Below are positions 6,120-11,657 of a stretch of DNA of 11,657 bases, in pieces. The stretch covers positions 1-11,657 of the forward strand of contig JAEDEK010000058.1 in NCBI GenBank assembly GCA_016293365.1, in the 5' to 3' direction. The number at the start of each line of letters is the position of its first letter. Within the stretch, counting starts at the first letter, position 1. Source of the DNA: Bulleidia sp. (lineage in GTDB: Bacteria; Bacillota_I; Bacilli_A; Erysipelotrichales; Erysipelotrichaceae). Made by a program: the position numbers and the translations under genes. The notes beneath the pieces were generated by a model. The model was given only the letters and a program-made list of their open reading frames with translations. It did not search any database and was not told the DNA's origin.

Positions 6120-8737
6120 TATTTTGCCTCATACCATGTATGTCCTGTCGCACATTCTACAGACAGAGGAACCTTGAGTTCCATTGCTTTGGACATGCCT
6201 TCTTCAATGATCTGCTGCATGATTTCAGTCTCATTTTCCGGTACATTGAAAATCAGTTCATCGTGTACCTGCAGAATCATCCTGCTGGATACACCTTTTT
6301 CCTTCATCATACGGTCAATACGGATCATCGCAATTTTGATCAGATCTGCTGCCGTACCCTGAATCGGTGCATTCATTGCAGCACGTTTGCCGAATTCTCT
6401 TTGCATGTACTGCGAAGCATGAATTTCCGGGATTTCTCTGCGTCTTCCGCATAGAGTACTGACATAGCCCTTCTTTTCACAGGACTTTACAACACCATCC
6501 ATGTATGTACGGATGCCAGGATATGCACGATAATAGGATTCAATAAATGCTGCAGCCTCTTTTCTTGTCGAATCGATCTGTTCTGAAAGACCAAAGTCGG
6601 ATATACCATAGACAATTCCGAAGTTGACTGCTTTTGCCTTACGGCGGTCAGCCGGTGTGACTTCCTCTTCTTTTTTACCGAATACATCCATCGCAGTCCG
6701 TGTATGAACATCCACATTATTACGGAATGTTTCAATCAGTGTTTTTTCATCTGCCATATGTGCAAGAATACGCAGTTCCACCTGATGATAGTCACAGGAA
6801 ATCAATACGCATCCATCATCCGGTATAAATGCCTTGCGGATGATACGTCCTGCCTCATCCCGAACAGAAATGTTCTGCAGATTCGGTTCTGAGGAAGACA
6901 GTCTGCCTGTCTGAGTGGCACATTGATTATAGATGGTATGGATCCTTCCATCCTTCTGAATGTATTTCTGCAGACCATCAGAATACGTACTGTAGATCTT
7001 GGCATATTTCCGGTATGTAAGAATATGTGGAATGATCGGATGCACATCCTTGAGTTTCAGCAGCATATCTGCCGAAGTGGAACGTTTCTTTCCACCATAC
7101 AGACCAAGATCATCATATAATACTTCACCCAGCTGTTTTGGTGAATTCAGATTGAACTTCCTGCCAGCCAGTTTATAAACAGCTTCCGCTTCCTGATTCA
7201 TTGTCGAAAGCGTATCTTTTGAGATCTGATCCAGGACACTGCTGTCACAACGGATTCCCGTTTCTTCCATACCGGCAAGAATCCGTGTCAAAGGCAGTTC
7301 CATATCACGATACAGGGAAACCATATCATATTCCTTCAGTTTTTCATCAAAACGGTCTCTGCACTGTATGATGAAATCTGCCCATGCACAGCCATGTTCC
7401 AGCTGTTTTTCCTCATCAATGATCAGCACAGGTCTGTTTGGTTTTCCATAGACATCCGCAAAGGTATATGGTTCCTTCATACCGCACATATCCTTGATCT
7501 TTTCGGTAGATGTCAATGTGGAATCAGCCAGATTCGCCATGATCATCACATCATCATGCCAGATGATTTCAATGCCGGCTCTGATACATAAACGCATTGA
7601 ACGCTTGATATCATAGCCGATCTTGTATGGTGTTTCAGCCGATAGATACTGCAGGAAAGCCTGATCCGAATACGCATCCTGGGCTGTGATATAAACTGCC
7701 TGCATGCCATCGGACAGTGCAAATCCATGGATTACAGAAGTATCCACAGATCCTGGATCATCATCCAGATAGATGGCACAGTCCTTTTCAAGCAGACTGG
7801 AAGGTACAGTTTTCACCATGGTATGAGAATGAACCGGCTTTTCTTCTTTCCCTTCATCTGTCTGACCTATCTGCATATCCGCAAATCTCTGTGACAGTTT
7901 TTTCATCTGCAGAGACTCCAGAAAAGATACTACTCCTTTATAATCCGGAGTAAAGGAAAGCTGTTCCTGAGTAAAATCAACCGGAACATCGGTTCTGATG
8001 GTTGCCAGCTTTTTGGAAAGCAGTGCACTGTCATGTCCAGCAATGACTTTCTTTCCAAGGGCACCTTTGATGTTTGTTTCATTGGCCAGTACATTTTCCA
8101 CACTGCCGTATTCCTTCAACAGCTTCAGTGCAGTCTTTTCACCAACCCCTGGAATACCGGGATAGTTATCACTGGCATCTCCCATCAGTCCTTTCAGATC
8201 AATAATCTGAGGTGGTGTGATGCCATATAGTTCTTCAATTGCCTGCGGGGTCATTTCATCCATGTTGGTCAACCCCTTCTTCATCAACAGCACTGTTGTC
8301 TTATCATCAACAAGCTGCAGCAGATCGTGGTCACTTGTCAGAATATAGGTTTCCGTATCCGGATACAGGCGGGATACCGTACCGATCAGATCATCCGCTT
8401 CAATATCCTTCATTTCCACCCAATGGATACCGAAAGATGTCAGAAATTCACGGGCGAGAGAAAACTGCGGAATCAGCTCTTCCGGTGTTTCTCTTCTTCC
8501 GCCTTTATAATCAGCAAACAGATCATGACGGAATGTATGTTTGCCTGCATCAAAAGCAACCATGAAACCATCCGGTTTTACGATCTCAATTGCTTTGGCA
8601 AGCATGGATGCAAAGCCGAATACCGCATTGACAGGTGTTCCATCCTGAGTTGTCATGGATATACCTGAACCATATGCAGTGGCATAGAATGCGCGGAACA
8701 GCATTGCATTTCCATCGGTCAGTAACAGTTTTTTCAT
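6119..8737 (-). CDS. polA: DNA polymerase I
   Basis: Repair and Okazaki-fragment-processing polymerase, 872 residues, the usual Bacillota size. The 5' nuclease domain (about 1-290) shows LLTDGNAMLFRAF, MVAFDAGKHTFR, DIEADDL, ILTSDHDLLQL and LMGDASDNYPGIPGVGEKTA. The middle proofreading domain (about 310-470) keeps GYDIKR, but the DxE of exo I and the YxxxD of exo III are not visible, so it is probably catalytically dead, as in Bacillus Pol I. The polymerase domain carries TGRLSSSEPNLQNI (610-623), motif A with Asp649 (CDYHQVELR), the O-helix RRKAKAVNFGIVYG with Arg698, Lys702, Phe706 and Tyr710, and motif C VHDE (824-827). Motif A has His651 where Ser is near-universal (DYSQIELR). Phe706 is the residue type that disfavours dideoxynucleotides. 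The start lies in an ATGA overlap with the lipoprotein gene, behind AGGAGG. Confidence 0.97.
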   Translation of the reverse strand: MKKLLLTDGNAMLFRAFYATAYGSGISMTTQDGTPVNAVFGFASMLAKAIEIVKPDGFMVAFDAGKHTFRHDLFADYKGGRRETPEELIPQFSLAREFLTSFGIHWVEMKDIEADDLIGTVSRLYPDTETYILTSDHDLLQLVDDKTTVLLMKKGLTNMDEMTPQAIEELYGITPPQIIDLKGLMGDASDNYPGIPGVGEKTALKLLKEYGSVENVLANETNIKGALGKKVIAGHDSALLSKKLATIRTDVPVDFTQEQLSFTPDYKGVVSFLESLQMKKLSQRFADMQIGQTDEGKEEKPVHSHTMVKTVPSSLLEKDCAIYLDDDPGSVDTSVIHGFALSDGMQAVYITAQDAYSDQAFLQYLSAETPYKIGYDIKRSMRLCIRAGIEIIWHDDVMIMANLADSTLTSTEKIKDMCGMKEPYTFADVYGKPNRPVLIIDEEKQLEHGCAWADFIIQCRDRFDEKLKEYDMVSLYRDMELPLTRILAGMEETGIRCDSSVLDQISKDTLSTMNQEAEAVYKLAGRKFNLNSPKQLGEVLYDDLGLYGGKKRSTSADMLLKLKDVHPIIPHILTYRKYAKIYSTYSDGLQKYIQKDGRIHTIYNQCATQTGRLSSSEPNLQNISVRDEAGRIIRKAFIPDDGCVLISCDYHQVELRILAHMADEKTLIETFRNNVDVHTRTAMDVFGKKEEEVTPADRRKAKAVNFGIVYGISDFGLSEQIDSTRKEAAAFIESYYRAYPGIRTYMDGVVKSCEKKGYVSTLCGRRREIPEIHASQYMQREFGKRAAMNAPIQGTAADLIKIAMIRIDRMMKEKGVSSRMILQVHDELIFNVPENETEIMQQIIEEGMSKAMELKVPLSVECATGHTWYEAK

Positions 8738-9726
8738 TCATTTTCCTCCTGGTGATCGCTGATGGTATTCAGCATGACACTCAGATTCTGATACATGAGT
8801 GACAGGTAGTCCTTTCCTTCCAGTTCTTCATTTTCAGAAAGGCAGGACAGATTGGACAGTTCGATTCTGGTCAGAGAACAGTCAGACTGTATTCGATAGA
8901 ACAGTTCTGTCATCTCTTCATTCATATTGGATTCAAAAACAATGTAACGGACATTGTTTTCAATGATTGTCTTTTCGATTTCCTGGATCTGTTTCTCGTC
9001 CGGAAGTACACCATACATGGACTGTACAACAGGATATACACTGATCCCATATGATTTCTGCCAGCATCCGAAACTTGGACTCATCGTCACAATCGAAAGA
9101 CCGCTGTGGGCCTTTAATACCTGATACTGCGCATCCAGTGCAATCAGATCATTCTGCAGCGAAACATAGTTTTCATGAATGACGTTTTTTGAGGAAGGAT
9201 AGCGGTTTTCAAGCCACTGGCAGATTTCTTTCGCCATTGAAAGCATCGTAATCGGATCCAGCCACAGATACAGATCCTGGCGTGGCAGATCAATATGTTC
9301 AAATGCGACGCCGTTATAATACGGAACTGTTTCATAAATGGTATTGCCGTTATCATCTTCGTAGGACTCATACCTGCCATATTCATATACGGCATTTCCT
9401 TTGGAAAGGTCTATTGTGTGAACACCGATATTTTCAATGGATGATTCAAAAACCTGATAGTACGGTTCCAGATTACCGATATGAAACAGGACAACAGCCT
9501 TGTTCAGCCTGTTTTCATAATCAGCTGTAATGGTTGCATTCTGCACCATCGCATAACTGTTTTCCTGTATGGACTGATATGGGACATCCTTTGTTGTCAG
9601 ACGGGAAAGAATATATCCGATCGGATATACCGTATAAGCAATACGGGTACGCCTTGTCTGAGTGCATCCACCAAGGGAAATACACAGGCAAAGTGTAATC
9701 ATCAGCTGCAGCACCCGTCTGGTCAT
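8734..9726 (-). CDS. ZnuA/TroA-like substrate-binding lipoprotein with a degenerate metal site
   Basis: Exported lipoprotein of 330 residues. The N terminus is a type II signal peptide: positive start, hydrophobic run, lipobox LGGC with Cys21 as the lipid anchor. The rest follows the metal ABC-transporter binding-protein fold: YTVYPIGYILSRL at the start of the mature part, LNKAVVLFHIGNLEPY, LYLWLDPITMLSMAKEI (152-168), VTMSPSFGCWQKSYGI (213-228), and a YxxLMYxNLxxML-like end. In the family zinc or manganese is held by His in PHxYEP, in DPHVWLDP and in HDAF; the matching positions here read YAM, DLYLWLDP and SPSF, so all three His appear lost. No permease or ATPase gene is nearby. Transport of Zn/Mn is therefore doubtful; another ligand or a non-transport role is possible. 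It overlaps both neighbours by ATGA and has AAGGAGG 6-7 bases before its ATG. Confidence 0.8.
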   Translation of the reverse strand: MTRRVLQLMITLCLCISLGGCTQTRRTRIAYTVYPIGYILSRLTTKDVPYQSIQENSYAMVQNATITADYENRLNKAVVLFHIGNLEPYYQVFESSIENIGVHTIDLSKGNAVYEYGRYESYEDDNGNTIYETVPYYNGVAFEHIDLPRQDLYLWLDPITMLSMAKEICQWLENRYPSSKNVIHENYVSLQNDLIALDAQYQVLKAHSGLSIVTMSPSFGCWQKSYGISVYPVVQSMYGVLPDEKQIQEIEKTIIENNVRYIVFESNMNEEMTELFYRIQSDCSLTRIELSNLSCLSENEELEGKDYLSLMYQNLSVMLNTISDHQEENE

Positions 9727-10808
9727 GAGGCACCTCCTTCTTTTCGGATGAATACGTTATAGATGGAGCGGATGGAAAGAAATGCCGGGATTGCGGCAAT
9801 GATTCCGGTTGCGCCAAACAGTGTACCACCTACAAAGATACTGAACAGTGACCAGAGTGGAGTGACACCTGTATTGTGTGAATGAACAAGAGGTGCAACG
9901 ACATATTCATCCACAAACGAAAGAACAACAATCAGAAGAACAAGAATCAGGATACGTACAGGTTCAAGTGTCAGAGCTGTCAGAATGCCAAGACAGTTGA
10001 CGACCGTCGGTCCAAGATACGGTATCAGCAATGACAAAGACGTCAGTAAGGCAAGAATCATCCAGTCTGGATGTCCGATCAGCAGATATACCAGGGAGTA
10101 TTCAAAAAAACGGATCACCATCAGTATTGCCATGGAATGAATATAGCTGCCTACCTCATAGTCCATGACAGTCAGACAGCTGGAACACAGTTTGGATATT
10201 TTCCCGACACTGCGTTTGATATGATATTTGATCTGATGCCAGCCAAAGCACATGAAAATGGAAATGACTGTCGTCAGGATTGTCTGTACAATCAGATTCA
10301 TGGCCGCTCCAACCAGATCCGGAACCGTTCTGGAAATGGCAGGCAGAATATCCTTCAGATCATTGATAGAAGCTCTTGCCCCTTCAATCAATGAAGAGAA
10401 CCATACTGGAACACCTTCTGAATAAACATCCACAGTATGGTACAGCCATGTCAGTCCGTTGACAACAGATGTCAGAAGATCACTGATTCTGGAAATGACC
10501 ATCGGTACGATGGAACCCAACAGCCAGATCAGTCCCAGTATGACAATCACATAGATAATCGGAATGCTGATGTTTCTGCCGATACCTTTCCCTTCCAGAT
10601 AATTGGCAGGCTCTGAAAGAATATAGGCAATCAGAAAGCCGATCAGAAACGGAGTCAGTACTGACTGCAGTACCGATATGACATAGGCCCAGATGGACCA
10701 TGTCTGTTTGATCAGTAAGACAATCACAAACAGCAGCGCAATCCGTACCAGAAGTTCGATGGAGACTTTTGTATTGAAACTTTTAATATATTCTTCCAGT
10801 CTGTTCAT
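9723..10808 (-). CDS. AI-2E family transporter-type membrane protein
   Basis: Integral membrane protein of 361 residues with about eight hydrophobic segments (roughly 20-38, 40-64, 80-104, 165-188, 222-245, 247-275, 282-305, 315-345) and a hydrophilic stretch of about 60 residues after the third. The family signature is clear in the C-terminal half: LIPYLGPTVVNCLG (261-274), VVAPLVHSHNTGVTPLWSLF (303-322) and GGTLFGATGIIAAIPA (327-342). Members include autoinducer-2 exporter TqsA and also proteins linked to Na+/H+ exchange, and many have no known substrate, so AI-2 export should not be assumed. The N terminus is charged and probably cytoplasmic. The gene starts 4 bases after tetR with AGGAGAG as its ribosome binding site and ends in an ATGA overlap with the lipoprotein gene. 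It may be the direct target of the TetR regulator. Confidence 0.88.
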   Translation of the reverse strand: MNRLEEYIKSFNTKVSIELLVRIALLFVIVLLIKQTWSIWAYVISVLQSVLTPFLIGFLIAYILSEPANYLEGKGIGRNISIPIIYVIVILGLIWLLGSIVPMVISRISDLLTSVVNGLTWLYHTVDVYSEGVPVWFSSLIEGARASINDLKDILPAISRTVPDLVGAAMNLIVQTILTTVISIFMCFGWHQIKYHIKRSVGKISKLCSSCLTVMDYEVGSYIHSMAILMVIRFFEYSLVYLLIGHPDWMILALLTSLSLLIPYLGPTVVNCLGILTALTLEPVRILILVLLIVVLSFVDEYVVAPLVHSHNTGVTPLWSLFSIFVGGTLFGATGIIAAIPAFLSIRSIYNVFIRKEGGAS

Positions 10809-10812
10809 CGTT

Positions 10813-11367
10813 TCACTCTCCTGCAGAAATGCCTTCCTGCATCATTTGTGTCAGAACGGCAGCACGCTGCGGCACTGTATAGTTCAGATGATTCTGTACA
10901 GTATCCTTTGCCTGATCCATGATCATGGAAGCCAATATCATTGCTTTGAGGATACGGTCTTCCGTGATTCTGCCCACAAAAACATTGCGCAGCAGGATCT
11001 TGCCGATCTCCTGTCTGCATTCTGCATAATATGTATGATTTCTGCCATGCATGGTAATTGCCTGTATCATTTTTTTATTGATATCAAAAAAACGGAGAAT
11101 CTGAAAAACAGCACGATCTGTATGAAGGAACAGCTGACGCAGATAAGGAATCAGAGTCTGAACTGTCAGTTCAATGAAGTCATCCTGAATTCCTTTCTGT
11201 ACCTGATGGACATCCGAATAATGAGCATAGAAAGTTGCACGGGAAAGTCCGCTTTTTTCAATCAGCTGTGATGCCGTAATAGCTTCCTGTGGATTTTCAC
11301 TCGAAAGTTCCAGATATGCCTGGCAGATTGCCCTTCTTGATGATATGACATCTCTTCTTTCATTCAT
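10813..11367 (-). CDS. TetR/AcrR-type transcriptional regulator
   Basis: One-component regulator of 184 residues. The N-terminal DNA-binding domain is typical: a basic start with RRAICQAYLEL (helix 1), then the helix-turn-helix ITASQLIEKSGLSRATFYAH (30-49) and YSDVHQV, matching the TetR pattern I..IA..AGVS.GTFY.YF..K. The remaining about 125 residues are helical and unlike any ligand-binding domain I can name, so the inducer is unknown. The ATG has GGAGG five bases upstream, a near-consensus promoter and an inverted repeat next to the predicted start of transcription, which fits autorepression. It is first in the operon, 4 bases before the AI-2E family gene, the usual position for a regulator of a transport gene. 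Whether it also affects the replication genes downstream is an inference. Confidence 0.87.
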   Translation of the reverse strand: MNERRDVISSRRAICQAYLELSSENPQEAITASQLIEKSGLSRATFYAHYSDVHQVQKGIQDDFIELTVQTLIPYLRQLFLHTDRAVFQILRFFDINKKMIQAITMHGRNHTYYAECRQEIGKILLRNVFVGRITEDRILKAMILASMIMDQAKDTVQNHLNYTVPQRAAVLTQMMQEGISAGE

Positions 11368-11378
11368 AAAAACCTCCG

Positions 11379-11392
11379 GTCAAATTACTGAC
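11379..11392. promoter_or_regulatory. Possible TetR operator (inverted repeat)
   Basis: GTCA-N6-TGAC (minus strand GTCAGTAATTTGAC) lies directly downstream of the predicted -10 box of the tetR promoter and just before the ribosome binding site. An inverted repeat at this position fits autorepression by the encoded regulator. Half-sites of only four bases are short and may occur by chance. Confidence 0.3.
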
Positions 11393-11421
11393 ATTTTACA
11401 ATGATTTTGAAGGACTGTGAA
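11393..11421 (-). promoter_or_regulatory. Predicted sigma-A promoter of the tetR-to-dnaI operon
   Basis: On the minus strand TTCACA (11421-11416) and TAAAAT (11398-11393) each match consensus in 5 of 6 positions and are 17 bases apart. The expected transcription start is about 20 bases before the tetR ATG, leaving a short leader that holds just the ribosome binding site. I see no other equally good promoter between here and dnaI, because the eight genes are contiguous. Confidence 0.65.
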
Positions 11422-11433
11422 GTGATTGCCCTG

Positions 11434-11468
11434 AAAAAAGGAAGGCACGCAACTTTCCGTGTCTTCCT
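11434..11468 (-). terminator. Rho-independent terminator of the right-edge minus-strand gene
   Basis: Minus strand AGGAAG-A-CACG (11468-11458) pairs with CGTG-C-CTTCCT (11449-11439), with one A/C mismatch and an 8-base loop, followed by six T (11439-11434). It lies just after the stop codons of the right-edge reading frames and directly before the tetR promoter, so it separates the tetR operon from the gene to the right. Confidence 0.8.
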
Positions 11469-11472
11469 GATT

Positions 11473-11657
11473 TCAATCAGCTTCTTCTTTTCTGAAGTGC
11501 CAGATAACCTGCTGCAGCAAGTGCACCAGCAAGAGCATGAACTGATAACCGGATGTATGTGTATTACCCTGTACATCGGTTGGCGGACTTACCTTGCCGG
11601 CATCCATTGCCATCCACTTCCACTCATTGAGACTGTCAGTGCATGAAGTGCAGTAGT
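11473..11657 (-). CDS. 3' end of an unidentified gene, possibly a frameshifted surface protein (partial)
   Basis: A minus-strand frame enters the window at 11655 and is open for 60 codons to TGA at 11475-11473, directly before a terminator. It begins YCTSCTDSLNEWKWMAMDAG and continues through SPPTDVQGNTHTSGYQFM, a Gly/Thr/Pro-rich stretch. After that the frame reads LLLVHLLQQV and ends FRKEEAD. A neighbouring frame reads ALAGALAAAGYLALQKRRS and stops at 11479-11477, which is what the membrane anchor and basic tail of a sortase-type or other C-terminally anchored surface protein look like. One lost base near 11535 would join the upstream frame to this tail. So this is either the intact end of an unknown protein or a frameshifted surface-protein gene. 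No LPXTG is present. The family cannot be identified. Confidence 0.45.
   Translation of the reverse strand, partial: YCTSCTDSLNEWKWMAMDAGKVSPPTDVQGNTHTSGYQFMLLLVHLLQQVIWHFRKEEAD

Noticed and set aside
6080..6454. A 124-codon plus-strand frame across the polA-mutM junction
   Set aside because: Antisense shadow; both covered genes are intact with full catalytic motifs.
10693..11271. A 192-codon plus-strand open frame opposite tetR and the AI-2E gene
   Set aside because: No ribosome binding site, composition biased to Ser, Cys, His and Ile as in antisense frames, and it lies fully opposite two well-supported genes.
11385..11576. A 63-codon minus-strand frame starting MYRVIHIHP
   Set aside because: It runs through the terminator at 11434-11468 and the tetR promoter and has no ribosome binding site.
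11401..11646. An 81-codon plus-strand frame at the right edge
   Set aside because: It crosses the minus-strand terminator and lacks a ribosome binding site; it is the antisense of the right-edge gene end.
1..11657. tRNA, rRNA, riboswitch, CRISPR array, insertion sequence or attachment site
   Set aside because: The gaps between genes are too short for such elements and no regular repeats, transposase motifs or flanking inverted repeats are seen.

Overview
The window reads as chromosomal core DNA from a low-to-moderate GC Bacillota, most likely an Erysipelotrichaceae-type organism. This rests on the Bacillota-specific primosome pair DnaB (DnaD-like) and DnaI, on the polA-mutM-coaE-dnaB-dnaI order, on pfkA followed by pyk, on strong AGGAGG-type ribosome binding sites, and on ordinary use of TGA as a stop, which argues against a UGA=Trp mollicute. 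The lineage below Bacillota is inferred from gene style only.

Layout from left to right: the last codons of a plus-strand gene end at about 35-42, followed by a strong plus-strand terminator. Everything else is on the minus strand, so transcription runs right to left. At the right edge is the 3' end of an unidentified gene (11473-11657) with its own terminator (11434-11468). A promoter (11393-11421) then starts a tight run of eight genes: a TetR-type regulator, an AI-2E family membrane protein, a ZnuA/TroA-like lipoprotein, polA, mutM, coaE, dnaB and dnaI. Neighbours overlap by 1-4 bases or are at most 8 bases apart. A second promoter, whose -35 box lies over the dnaI stop codon, precedes pfkA-pyk, which ends at a terminator at 84-111. 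No stretch over 300 bases lacks a gene.

Functionally the long operon joins DNA repair and gap filling (PolA, MutM), CoA synthesis (CoaE) and loading of the replicative helicase (DnaB, DnaI) to a regulator, a membrane protein and a lipoprotein at its head. pfkA-pyk supplies the two committed kinase steps of glycolysis. No tRNA, rRNA, CRISPR array, insertion sequence or obvious transferred island is visible. The points most worth a second look are the metal-binding-type lipoprotein that appears to have lost all three histidine ligands, the surface-protein-like tail split between reading frames at the right edge, and unusual residues at normally fixed positions in PfkA and PolA. I do not see a convincing new biological system; the region is mainly housekeeping.
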